Shown here piece after piece: positions 16,571-24,985 of a stretch of DNA of 64,000 bases. Origin of the DNA: Streptomyces omiyaensis. Lineage in GTDB: Bacteria > Actinomycetota > Actinomycetes > Streptomycetales > Streptomycetaceae. Within the stretch, counting starts at the first letter, position 1. Each line of letters starts with the position of its first letter. A program made the position numbers and the translations under genes. The notes below the pieces were generated by a model, which was given only the letters and a program-made list of their open reading frames with translations, had not been told where the DNA came from and ran no database searches. The stretch is taken from positions 62,001 through 126,000 of the forward strand of contig NZ_BMVV01000018.1 of the NCBI RefSeq assembly GCF_014650895.1, in the 5' to 3' direction.

Positions 16571-19486
16571 TTATTCGAGCAGCTCCGCGTACGAGCCCAT
16601 GGCCAGGGCGATGTCCGCCTGGGCCCAGAACCGGTGGTAGGTGAAGACGGGGGCGGCGCCGCCCGCCAGGTAGGCCTCGATCTTCGGCCAGGCCGGGTCG
16701 TCCTGGTAGAAGGAGCGGATGGAGGCGAAGGTGGAGGTGCCGTTCACCGTGTCGCCGTTCGGCATCGCGCCGGTCCAGCCGGTCGGCACGTACACCGGGT
16801 CGTCGAAGCGGTTGTAGTCGGCGCGGGTCTCCTCCACGGCGATGCCCAGCGGGTCCTGGTGGTGGTCCCACATGCCGTCGAGGAGGGCCTTGGCGACCCG
16901 CTTGGCCTCCGCGTGGCCGGACTTGGCCGCGTAGTAGGTGAGGGTCTTGGCGTAGGCGGCGGCGACGCCGACGTCGTTGGTGTAGTCGGCGACGGTGACG
17001 TGCAGGCCGGCGTTGGCGCCGGGGTTCGCCGCGTTCCAGGTGTCCGGGGCGCCGGACCACTGGAGGGTGGAGGGGATGCGGTAGGTGCCGTCGGGGTTGA
17101 TCGTGGTCTTCGACAGCGCCCAGGAGACCCACTTGTCGAGGACGGTCTTCGCCTCGGCGTCACCGGTCTGCTGGTAGTACTCGGCGACCCGCTCCATCGA
17201 CCAGGCCTGGAAGCCGAACCACTGGTTCGACGCCGGGTCGTGGTAGACGGGCTTCTCGTCGTAGTACATGCCGTGGAAGGTCGGCGTGCCGGCCGGCGGG
17301 GTGGCGTAGCGGCCCTGCCAGCTGTTGGTGGCGCCGCCCGCGATCGCGCCCTCGTCGGACTGGAGCCAGCGGTAGAACTCCAGCTGCCGGTCGAGGCTGG
17401 TGGCCCAGTCCGCCTGCCCGGTGGCCGACTTGGGCCGGAGCGGGGCGTAGGCGCTGAGCGCGTAGGCGGCGAGCGGGTTCTGGTAGCCGCCGTGGGCGTG
17501 GCTGGAGCCGATCCGCCAGGACCAGCCGGCCGAGGTGTCGACGGCGCCGCCCCAGGCGTAGTACCAGGACATCAGGTAGTGGGAGCTGTTCTTGCCGGTG
17601 CCGGCGGGGCAGGCCGCCGGGCCGACGCAGTCGCCGACCTTCTTGAAGTACTTGTCGAACATGGCGTACCGCAGGTAGTCGCCCATCTTGGCGGCCTTGC
17701 CGACGGTGGTGGAGACCTGCGCGCCCTTGCCCTGCTGCTTGGCCCAGAGGTCGGCCCAGTAGGCGGCCTGGACGGCGCGGGCGTCGGCGTCGGGGGCGTT
17801 GGTGTACTTCCACTGCTTGGCGTAGGAGGCGTCCCCGGTGAAGAGGTCGAGGTAGCCGTTCTTCCCGCCGTAGGAGAAGTTGTCGCAGGTCGGGTGGGTG
17901 ACGGTCTCCCAGACGGACTCCTGCGGGCCGCGCTGGAAGGTGTTGATGTACGAGGGGCCGGTCGCCGTCGGTCCGGCGGAGCACTTCCCGGGCTCGTTGC
18001 CGAAGCCGTAGACGTTGTCGACGTCCTGGATCCAGTGCATGCCGTAGATGTCGTCGGTGCCGTAGGCGCTCTTCAGTTCGGCCGCGATCGGGTCGGAGCC
18101 GGAGGTGACGCCGGAGTCGAGCCGCGCCGGGTACTGCGAGGGGAGGTCCCACTCGGGGGCGTAGGTGGCCGGCTTCGAGGCGTTGTAGGAGGAGTTCGTC
18201 GGCTGGTCCGCGTGGGTCGGGATCATGTACCGCTCCATGATCTCCCACGCGCCGTTGAACCTGGTCCAGTCACCGGTGACCTTGCCGTACATGGCCTGGA
18301 GCCAGATCAGGTAGCTGTACGCCTCCGAGGTCGTCTCGTGGCCGTGGTCCGGGGCCTCGACGATCAGGGTCTCGACGGAGTGGTACGGGATGCCCTCGGG
18401 CGAGAAGTAGCCGTGGGCGGGGTTGGTGATCTTCCCGTACAGGTCGAGGAAGCGGGCGTCGTAGGTGGAGTCCGCGGCGAGCTGGGTGACCTGGATCTCC
18501 GCCGGGGCGTGGCCGGGGGCGGTGGCGGTGAGGACGGCCGTGCCGGTGCCGGTGGCGCCGGCGGTGACGGTCACCTTCTGGGCGGTGTTCCAGTTCGACG
18601 GGGTGAAGGTGAGGCTCGCCGGTGCGGCCGTGAGGTCGCTGTTCCCCGACGTACGCGCCACCGTGACGGTCACGTTCGCCGTCGGGGCCGTCGACAGCCG
18701 GAGGTCGAAGGTGCCGGTGGCGCCCTGGCGGACGGCCAGCTGCCCCGGGGAGGCGACGAGCGCGGGCCCGGCGGCGACGGTGATGCCCACCGGCGCGGAC
18801 TCGGCGGAGGCGCCCTGGCTGTCGTACGCCTTCGCGTAGAGGGAGTGGGCGCCGGTGGCGAGGCCGGTGGCGCTGTGGGCGAAGGGCGCGGTGGTGTCGG
18901 TGCCGAGGAGGGTCGTGTCGCTGTAGAACTCGACCTTGTCGACGGTGGCCCCGTCGGCCGCGGCGGCCGTGGCGGCGAGCGGGACGGCGGCGCCCGCGGC
19001 GTAGACCGCCCCGGCGGCGGGGCTGGTGAGGACGGCGACCGGGGGCTGGTGGGCGCCGGTGCACGAGGTGCCGTTGACGGCGAAGTTCGCCGGGGCGGCG
19101 TTGGCGCCGCTGTAGGTGAACTGGCCGCCGGCCGTGACGGCCGCGCCGGCGGCGACGGTGCCGTTCCAGCCGGCGTTGGTGACCGTCACGTTCTTCCCGG
19201 ACTGGGACCAGACGCCGTTCCAGCCGTTGGTGAGCTTCTGGTCACCGGCGTAGGAGTAGGTGAGCGTCCAGCCGTTCAGGGCGGCGGATCCCCGGTTGGT
19301 GAGGGTGAGTTCGGCGGTGAATCCCGAACCCCAGTCGTTGGTCTTGTAGTCGACGCTGCACTGCACGGCGGCGGCCTGCGCGGTGCCGGCGCCCGCCCCG
19401 GCGGCCAGCAGGCCGAGGGGGAGCGAGAGCGCGGCGGTCAGGGCGGTCAGGTGCCTGCGGGAGCGGGGTGGTCTCAGGCGTGGCAT
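16571..19486 (-). CDS. Family 48 cellobiohydrolase with N-terminal CBM2 (reducing-end exocellulase)
   Basis: A 971-aa secreted cellulase. Signal peptide 1-39; CBM2 about 42-142, with paired cysteines and conserved Trp; an Ig-like domain about 150-238; a second beta-sandwich about 241-336; GH48 catalytic domain about 340-971. The GH48 signature DHGHETTSEA, containing the acid glutamate, is intact. The enzyme releases cellobiose processively from reducing ends. It is divergent from GH5/GH6 across a region with two CebR boxes. Ribosome site GAGGAG precedes the ATG. The stop is TAA, rare here. Confidence 0.95.
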   Translation of the reverse strand: MPRLRPPRSRRHLTALTAALSLPLGLLAAGAGAGTAQAAAVQCSVDYKTNDWGSGFTAELTLTNRGSAALNGWTLTYSYAGDQKLTNGWNGVWSQSGKNVTVTNAGWNGTVAAGAAVTAGGQFTYSGANAAPANFAVNGTSCTGAHQPPVAVLTSPAAGAVYAAGAAVPLAATAAAADGATVDKVEFYSDTTLLGTDTTAPFAHSATGLATGAHSLYAKAYDSQGASAESAPVGITVAAGPALVASPGQLAVRQGATGTFDLRLSTAPTANVTVTVARTSGNSDLTAAPASLTFTPSNWNTAQKVTVTAGATGTGTAVLTATAPGHAPAEIQVTQLAADSTYDARFLDLYGKITNPAHGYFSPEGIPYHSVETLIVEAPDHGHETTSEAYSYLIWLQAMYGKVTGDWTRFNGAWEIMERYMIPTHADQPTNSSYNASKPATYAPEWDLPSQYPARLDSGVTSGSDPIAAELKSAYGTDDIYGMHWIQDVDNVYGFGNEPGKCSAGPTATGPSYINTFQRGPQESVWETVTHPTCDNFSYGGKNGYLDLFTGDASYAKQWKYTNAPDADARAVQAAYWADLWAKQQGKGAQVSTTVGKAAKMGDYLRYAMFDKYFKKVGDCVGPAACPAGTGKNSSHYLMSWYYAWGGAVDTSAGWSWRIGSSHAHGGYQNPLAAYALSAYAPLRPKSATGQADWATSLDRQLEFYRWLQSDEGAIAGGATNSWQGRYATPPAGTPTFHGMYYDEKPVYHDPASNQWFGFQAWSMERVAEYYQQTGDAEAKTVLDKWVSWALSKTTINPDGTYRIPSTLQWSGAPDTWNAANPGANAGLHVTVADYTNDVGVAAAYAKTLTYYAAKSGHAEAKRVAKALLDGMWDHHQDPLGIAVEETRADYNRFDDPVYVPTGWTGAMPNGDTVNGTSTFASIRSFYQDDPAWPKIEAYLAGGAAPVFTYHRFWAQADIALAMGSYAELLE

Positions 19487-19595
19487 GCGGGTGGATCTCC
19501 TCGCGGCTCGGGAGGTCGGGTGGTGCGAAGAGCGGGGCCGTACGGGACGGGTCGAGCGGGCCGTACGGGAGGTGCGTGAACAAGCCGTGAACCAG

Positions 19596-19609
19596 TGGGA
19601 GCGCTCCCA
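19596..19609. promoter_or_regulatory. CebR box (perfect) between GH48 and GH5
   Basis: TGGGAGCGCTCCCA is the canonical 14-bp CebR palindrome. It lies 110 bases from the GH48 start, on the GH48 side of the divergent region, so it most likely represses GH48 until cello-oligosaccharide is present. Confidence 0.9.
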
Positions 19610-19728
19610 CTGTGCAAGCGTGACGCAACCACGTCAAGATGCGTGAAGAGTCGAAGGCAAACGACGAGGAATTTCCTCAACTCCTCTTTTGCTTGGCTTC
19701 CGTTGGCGCTACGGTCTGCCCCGACCAG

Positions 19729-19742
19729 TGGGAGCGATTCCA
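19729..19742. promoter_or_regulatory. CebR box (two mismatches) before GH5
   Basis: TGGGAGCGATTCCA differs from the perfect CebR palindrome at two right-arm positions. It sits 50 bases before the GH5 ATG and probably controls GH5 and GH6. The altered arm suggests weaker repression. Confidence 0.75.
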
Positions 19743-19791
19743 TCCAGTCGGCACGCCGTAGGGGGCGTGCCCTCGCTGCGAGGACTCGCTC

Positions 19792-21357
19792 ATGCGACAT
19801 CCCCCACGTCTCACCGCGCTGCTCGCAGGAGCAGCCGTCATGGCGGCGAGCACCGCGCTCGCCGTCGTGGGTACGGCCACAGGAGCCGCGGCCGCACCCG
19901 TCTGCACCGTGGAGTACTCGGTCACCAACCAGTGGACCGGAGGCTTCCAGGGTGCCGTCACCGTCACCAACAACAGCACGGCGCTGAACGGCTGGAGCCT
20001 CGGCTTCTCCTTCCCGGCGGGCCAGCAGGTCAGCCAGGGCTGGGGCGGCAAGTGGTCCCAGTCCGGCACCGCCGTGACCGTCGCCCACGAGAGCTGGAAC
20101 GCCCGGCTCGACGCCGGCGCGAAGGTGACGACGGGCTTCATCGCCTCGTGGACGGGGGCCAACACGGCCCCCACCGCGTTCACGCTCGGCGGTGCGGCCT
20201 GCACCACGGACGGGCCGACCACCCCGCCCACCGGCACTCCGCCGACCGATCCGCCCACGACTCCCCCGACCACTCCTCCGACCGACCCCCCGACCACTCC
20301 CCCGACCACCCCGCCCACCCTCCCGCCGCCGACCCCGGTCGCCGGAGCACCGGAACTCACGGTCACCGGGAACAAGTTCACCGACCAGAACGGCGCGGTC
20401 CGCCGGCTCCTCGGCGTCAACCGCTCCGGCGGCGAGTTCATGTGCGTCCAGGGCCACGGCATCTGGGACGGTCCGGCCGACGACGCCTCCGTGAAGGCGA
20501 TCGCCGACTGGAAGGCCAACACGGTCCGCATCCCCCTCAACGAGGAGTGCTGGCTCGGCCTGGACAACGTCAAGCCCGAGTACCGGGGCGCGAACTACAT
20601 CGACGCGGTGAAGGACCTGGTGACCAAGGTCCTGGCCCACGGGATGACCCCGGTGGTCGAACTGCACTGGACCCACGGCCAGTACACCGGCAACTCCTCG
20701 GGCTGCGCCGACGTGCACGCCACCTGCCAGAAGCCGATGCCCAACGCCCGGTACACCCCGGCGTTCTGGACCTCGGTCGCGAACACCTTCAAGAACGACA
20801 AGCGCGTCGTCCTCGACCTCTTCAACGAGCCCTATCCGGACCGGGCGACCTCCACCGCGACCCAGGCATGGACCTGCTGGCGCGACGGCGGCACCTGCCC
20901 CGGCATCGGGTACGAGGTCGCCGGCATGCAGGACCTGGTGGACGCGGTCCGCGCCACGGGGGCGAAGAACCTCGTCCTCGTGCCCGGCATCGCGTACTCC
21001 AACGACCTCAGCCAGTGGCTGACGTACCGCCCCACGGACCCGGCGCAGAATCTGGGCGCCGCCTGGCACGTCTACAACTTCAACACCTGCTCCACCGAGA
21101 CGTGCTGGAACGACACCCTCGCCCCCGTAGCCGCGCAGGTACCCCTGCTGGCGGGCGAGATCGGTGAGAACACCTGCGGACACGCGTTCATCGACCGCGT
21201 CATGAAGTGGTTCGACGACCGCGGGCTCTCGTACCTGGGCTGGACCTGGAACACCTGGAACTGCAACTCCGGTCCCGCGCTGATCACCTCGTACGACGGC
21301 ACGCCCACCGCGTTCGGCGTCGGACTGCGCGACCACCTGCGCGCGCTCGCCCCGTGA
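19792..21357 (+). CDS. Family 5 endoglucanase with N-terminal CBM2
   Basis: A 521-aa secreted cellulase. Signal peptide 1-35, CBM2 about 37-138, Pro/Thr linker about 140-185 and GH5 catalytic barrel about 188-521. The acid/base glutamate is in LFNEPY near residue 346, the nucleophile glutamate in LAGEIGE near 456; RIPLNE and VELHW are further GH5 strands. It makes internal cuts in cellulose. It carries a candidate CebR box upstream and is followed after 80 bases by GH6, likely on one transcript. Confidence 0.95.
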   Translation: MRHPPRLTALLAGAAVMAASTALAVVGTATGAAAAPVCTVEYSVTNQWTGGFQGAVTVTNNSTALNGWSLGFSFPAGQQVSQGWGGKWSQSGTAVTVAHESWNARLDAGAKVTTGFIASWTGANTAPTAFTLGGAACTTDGPTTPPTGTPPTDPPTTPPTTPPTDPPTTPPTTPPTLPPPTPVAGAPELTVTGNKFTDQNGAVRRLLGVNRSGGEFMCVQGHGIWDGPADDASVKAIADWKANTVRIPLNEECWLGLDNVKPEYRGANYIDAVKDLVTKVLAHGMTPVVELHWTHGQYTGNSSGCADVHATCQKPMPNARYTPAFWTSVANTFKNDKRVVLDLFNEPYPDRATSTATQAWTCWRDGGTCPGIGYEVAGMQDLVDAVRATGAKNLVLVPGIAYSNDLSQWLTYRPTDPAQNLGAAWHVYNFNTCSTETCWNDTLAPVAAQVPLLAGEIGENTCGHAFIDRVMKWFDDRGLSYLGWTWNTWNCNSGPALITSYDGTPTAFGVGLRDHLRALAP

Positions 21358-21378
21358 CGTCCGCACCGCCGCACCACC

Positions 21379-21414
21379 CCGCACATCCCGTGCATCACGT
21401 GCATCCCGCACATC
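21379..21414. repeat. 9-bp tandem repeat between GH5 and GH6
   Basis: Four consecutive 9-base units, CCGCACATC, CCGTGCATC, ACGTGCATC, CCGCACATC, fill the middle of the 80-base gap. Function unknown. A ribosome site (AAAGGA) for GH6 follows. Confidence 0.65.
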
Positions 21415-21437
21415 CCCCGAAAGGAATCCCCACCCCC

Positions 21438-23183
21438 ATGAGCCGCACCAGCCGTACCGCCCTCCTGGCGGCCCTCGGCCTCGTGACCGCGACCGGAGCC
21501 ACCGCCACGGTCTTCGGCGCCACCGCCGGCGCAGCCACCCCGGGCTGCAAGGTCGACTACAGCATCACCAACCAGTGGAACACCGGCTTCGGCGCCAACG
21601 TCGTCGTCACCAACACCGGTGACCCGACCACCGCGTGGACCCTGGAGTGGAGCTACGCCGGCAACCAGCAGGTCACCCAGGGCTGGAACGCCACCATCAC
21701 CCAGTCCGGCACCGCCGTCACCGCCAAGAGCCTGTCCTACAACGGCACGCTCGCGACCGGCGGTTCGACCTCCTTCGGCTTCAACGGCTCCTACAGCGGC
21801 ACCAACGCCGTGCCGGCCACGTTCAAGCTGAACGGCGTCACCTGCAACACCGCCACCCAGCCGACCGACCCGCCGACCACGCCGCCCACCACCCCGCCCA
21901 CGACGCCGCCGACCACCCCGCCGCCGGCCGGATCGAAGGCGGACAACCCCTACGCCGGGGCGAAGGTGTACGTGAACCCCGAGTGGTCCGCCAAGGCGGC
22001 CGCCGAGCCGGGCGGCACCAGGATCTCCGGCCAGCCCACCGGCGTGTGGCTGGACCGCACCGCGGCCATCGCCGGCGCGAACGGCTCCATGGGCCTGCGC
22101 GCCCACCTCGACGAGGCCCTGAAGCAGAAGGGCACCGGCGAGCTCGTCGTCCAGCTGGTCATCTACAACCTGCCCGGCCGCGACTGTGCCGCGCTCGCCT
22201 CCAACGGCGAGCTGGGCCCGACGGAGATCGACAAGTACAAGACGCAGTACATCGACCCCATCGCGGCGATCCTGGCCGACCCGAAGTACGCGGGCCTGCG
22301 GATCGTCACGACCGTCGAGATCGACTCCCTGCCCAACCTCGTCACCAACGTGGCCGGGCGGCCCACCGAGACCGCCAACTGCAACGTGATGAAGGAGAAC
22401 GGCAACTACATCAAGGGCGTCGGCTACGCGCTCAACAAGCTGGGCGCCATCGCCAACGTCTACAACTACGTCGACGCGGGCCACCACGGCTGGCTGGGCT
22501 GGGACTCCAACTTCGGCCCCTCCGCCGAACTCTTCAAGCAGGCCGCGACCGCCGAGGGCTCGACCGTCTCCAACGTCCACGGCTTCATCGTGAACACCGC
22601 CAACTACAGCGCGCTGAAGGAGGAGAACTTCAAGATCACCGACAGCGTCAACGGCACCTCGGTGCGCCAGTCGAAGTGGGTCGACTGGAACTGGTACACC
22701 GACGAGCTGTCCTACGCCCAGGGGATGCGCGACAAGCTGGTCTCCCTCGGCTTCGACAGCAAGCTCGGCATGCTGATCGACACCTCCCGCAACGGCTGGG
22801 GCGGCACCCAGCGGCCCACCGGCCCCGGCGCCCTGACCAGCGTCGACACCTACGTCAACGGCGGCCGCTACGACCGCCGCATCCACCTCGGCAACTGGTG
22901 CAACCAGTCCGGGGCGGGCCTCGGCGAGCGTCCCCAGGCGGCTCCCGCCGCCGGCATCGACGCGTACGTCTGGATGAAGCCCCCGGGCGAGTCCGACGGC
23001 GCCTCGAAGGAGATCCCGAACGACGAGGGCAAGGGCTTCGACCGCATGTGCGACCCGACCTACACGGGCAACGCCCGCAACGGGAACAGCATGTCCGGCT
23101 CCCTCCCCGACGCCCCGATCTCGGGCCAGTGGTTCTCGGCCCAGTTCCAGGAGCTCATGAAGAACGCGTACCCGGCGCTGTAG
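21438..23183 (+). CDS. Family 6 cellulase (cellobiohydrolase/exoglucanase) with N-terminal CBM2
   Basis: A 581-aa secreted cellulase. Signal peptide 1-33, CBM2 about 36-136, PTT/PPT linker about 139-164, GH6 domain about 168-581. GH6 landmarks are YNLPGRDCAALASNGE with the conserved Asp, VNVYNYVDAGHHGWLGW-like sequence at about 340-356, and DTSRNGWG. Insertions in the barrel are consistent with an exo-acting tunnel enzyme working from non-reducing ends, complementing GH48. Ends in TAG just before a strong hairpin. Confidence 0.95.
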   Translation: MSRTSRTALLAALGLVTATGATATVFGATAGAATPGCKVDYSITNQWNTGFGANVVVTNTGDPTTAWTLEWSYAGNQQVTQGWNATITQSGTAVTAKSLSYNGTLATGGSTSFGFNGSYSGTNAVPATFKLNGVTCNTATQPTDPPTTPPTTPPTTPPTTPPPAGSKADNPYAGAKVYVNPEWSAKAAAEPGGTRISGQPTGVWLDRTAAIAGANGSMGLRAHLDEALKQKGTGELVVQLVIYNLPGRDCAALASNGELGPTEIDKYKTQYIDPIAAILADPKYAGLRIVTTVEIDSLPNLVTNVAGRPTETANCNVMKENGNYIKGVGYALNKLGAIANVYNYVDAGHHGWLGWDSNFGPSAELFKQAATAEGSTVSNVHGFIVNTANYSALKEENFKITDSVNGTSVRQSKWVDWNWYTDELSYAQGMRDKLVSLGFDSKLGMLIDTSRNGWGGTQRPTGPGALTSVDTYVNGGRYDRRIHLGNWCNQSGAGLGERPQAAPAAGIDAYVWMKPPGESDGASKEIPNDEGKGFDRMCDPTYTGNARNGNSMSGSLPDAPISGQWFSAQFQELMKNAYPAL

Positions 23184-23192
23184 CGCGCCCAG

Positions 23193-23234
23193 GGGGTGCC
23201 GTCCCCGGCCCGGCGGGTCCGGGGACGGCACCCC
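23193..23234 (+). terminator. Terminator of the GH5-GH6 operon
   Basis: Perfect 16-base arms (23193-23208 and 23219-23234, GGGGTGCCGTCCCCGG and its complement) close on a 10-base loop, 9 bases after the GH6 stop. No T run, typical for this group. Confidence 0.8.
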
Positions 23235-23284
23235 GCGCAGACGCGACGAAGGCCGGACGGGCCCGGAGACCCCGTCCGGCCCGG

Positions 23285-23530
23285 TCGCGTTTCCCGTCGC
23301 GTCTCCCGCCGTCCCGCCGCGTTCCCCGCCGTCCCGCCGGACGGTCGGTCGCGTTTCCCGCCGCGTTCCCCGCCGTCCCACCGGACGCACGACCCGCCGG
23401 ACGGCCGGTCGCGCGTCCCGCCGTCCGGCCGCACGCACGGCCGGCCGGACGGCGGGTCCCTCCTCCCGTCGTCCGGCCGGCCGCCCCGCCCGTCGCCGGA
23501 CCCGTCGTCCGACCGCTCGCCCGCCCGTCA
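23285..23530. repeat. Degenerate GC-rich repeats between GH6 and cebR
   Basis: The 355-base gap (23184-23538) contains no gene. Beyond the terminator it is a patchwork of words such as CCCGCCGTCCCGCCGGACGG and CGCGTTTCCCGCCG repeated with variation, resembling slippage-derived filler. No regular period could be fixed. Confidence 0.5.
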
Positions 23531-23538
23531 CCGGGCCG

Positions 23539-24561
23539 TCAGCAGGAGCCCCGCACCACCAGCTCCGTCGGCAGGACGCGCTTCGGGGAGTGCTCCGGGG
23601 TGCCGGTGACGTCGTCGAGGAGCATGCGGGCCATGGTGCGGCCCATCTCCTCGATGGGCTGGCGGACCGTGGTGAGCGGGGGATCCATGAGGCGGGCGAC
23701 CGGGGAGTCGTCGACGCCCACCAGGGCCACGTCCTCGGGGACGCGGCGGCCGGCCTCGCGGAGGGCGGCACGGGCGCCGGCCGCCATGACGTCGGAGGCG
23801 GCGAAGACGGCGTCCAGCTCCGGGCGCCGCTCCAGCAGGCCGCGCATGGCGGCGCGGCCGCCGTCCTCGGTGAAGTCGCCGGTCGCGACCAGGCCCTCGT
23901 CGGGGGCGTGGCCGGCCTCCGCCAGGCCCGCGCGGTAGCCGCCGAGGCGGGCCCTGGCCACGTACATGTCCAGCGGGCCGGTGACGGTGGCGATGCGCTG
24001 CCTGCCGCGGCCGACCAGGTGGGCGACGGCGGCGCGGCCGGCGCCGATGTTGTCGGAGTCGACGTACGGGACCGGTTCGGCCTCGGAGCGGCGTCCGTTC
24101 ATGACGACCGGGATGCCGAGTTCGCGGATGCGGTCGGGGAGCGGGTCGTCGCCGTGGACGGAGGCCAGCAGGACGCCGTCGACGCGCTGGGCGGCGAGGT
24201 ACTGCTCGAAGCGCTGCCGTTCCTGCTCGCTGCGGACCAGGGTCAGGAGGAGCTGCTTGTCGGCCTCGGCCAGCTCGGCGCTGACGCCGCGGATCAGGTC
24301 GAGGAAGTAGGGCTCCGCGAAGAGCCTCGCCTCGGCCTCGGGGATGACGAGGGCGACCGCGTCGGTGCGGCTGCCGGCGAGCGCGCGGGCGGCCTGGTTC
24401 GGCACGTAGCCCAGCTCGGCGACGGCCCGGGCCACGGCGGCCCGGGTGCTCTCGCTCACGCGCGGGGAGCCGTTGATGACCCGCGAGACGGTGCCCCGGC
24501 CGACTCCGGCGCGGGCCGCGACCTGCTCCAGGGTGGGTCTGCTGTGTTGCCGTCCGTTCAC
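23539..24561 (-). CDS. cebR: CebR, LacI-family repressor of cellulose/cellobiose utilisation
   Basis: A 340-aa repressor. Head domain about 8-60 with TLEQVAARAGVGRGTVSRVING, effector domain 65-335 ending in TELVVRGS. It is next to and divergent from cebEFG, and perfect CebR boxes lie in the shared region and before the cellulases. The start chosen is GTG 24561, which gives the usual N-terminus and has a GGGGAG site; longer frames reach 24678 but are proline-rich. Cellobiose or longer cello-oligosaccharides would relieve binding, as known for the family. Confidence 0.9.
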   Translation of the reverse strand: MNGRQHSRPTLEQVAARAGVGRGTVSRVINGSPRVSESTRAAVARAVAELGYVPNQAARALAGSRTDAVALVIPEAEARLFAEPYFLDLIRGVSAELAEADKQLLLTLVRSEQERQRFEQYLAAQRVDGVLLASVHGDDPLPDRIRELGIPVVMNGRRSEAEPVPYVDSDNIGAGRAAVAHLVGRGRQRIATVTGPLDMYVARARLGGYRAGLAEAGHAPDEGLVATGDFTEDGGRAAMRGLLERRPELDAVFAASDVMAAGARAALREAGRRVPEDVALVGVDDSPVARLMDPPLTTVRQPIEEMGRTMARMLLDDVTGTPEHSPKRVLPTELVVRGSC

Positions 24562-24683
24562 GCTCGCCGTGCTCCCCTCGTCGGACCTCGTGCCGCTCAC
24601 CAGGGCCGCGGTGGGCGGAGCCTCGGGCGGGCGGCCGCGAGGACCGTGCCGGAGGAAGGGGCCCGCGGGGGGCCACACCGGGA

Positions 24684-24697
24684 TGGGAGCGCTCCCA
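24684..24697. promoter_or_regulatory. CebR box (perfect), cebR side
   Basis: TGGGAGCGCTCCCA is 123 bases upstream of the cebR GTG, consistent with autoregulation. Confidence 0.88.
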
Positions 24698-24787
24698 CCC
24701 TAGAGCACCGCGCTCCCGCGGCGCCACGCGCGCGTTCAGGAGATGACGTGAAGACCCGGGCCCCGCCGCCCCGAAACCCGCCGAACA

Positions 24788-24857
24788 CCTTCCGGTAACG
24801 AATCCGCGTTCATGTCTTGACACCCCCACCCCCCCGGCGGCAACCTTCCGGCAACGA
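24788..24857. repeat. Pair of near-identical 14-mers in the cebR-cebE region
   Basis: CCTTCCGGTAACGA (24788-24801) and CCTTCCGGCAACGA (24844-24857) differ at one base and are 56 bases apart. They flank a TTGACA hexamer (24817-24822), a possible -35 for cebE. They could bind a second regulator. Confidence 0.4.
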
Positions 24858-24859
24858 CG

Positions 24860-24873
24860 TGGGAGCGCTCCCA
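24860..24873. promoter_or_regulatory. CebR box (perfect), cebE side
   Basis: TGGGAGCGCTCCCA, 113 bases before the cebE ATG and about 40 bases downstream of TTGACA at 24817. That position would block transcription of cebEFG-bglC. Confidence 0.9.
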
Positions 24874-24985
24874 TCATGGGATGCGACACAGCCTGCATCA
24901 GGTCCCGGCAGGGCCCGCCGAGCCGCGAGCAGCCGGCCGGACCTCATGGCGCACGAAGAGCACCACCTTGGACGAGGAGAGTGGA

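Noticed and set aside
16571..16573. TTA codon (bldA control) in GH48
   Set aside because: The TTA on the + strand is the complement of the gene's TAA stop codon, not a leucine codon.
15389..19579. A very long (about 1400-codon) open frame on the + strand opposite LacI and GH48
   Set aside because: Glycine/valine/arginine-rich shadow created by high G+C in the complementary strand. The - strand genes have full domain motifs and good ribosome sites.
20211..20334. CRISPR-like or tandem DNA repeats in the GH5 and GH6 genes
   Set aside because: These are in-frame Pro/Thr linkers between CBM2 and catalytic domains, normal for secreted cellulases.
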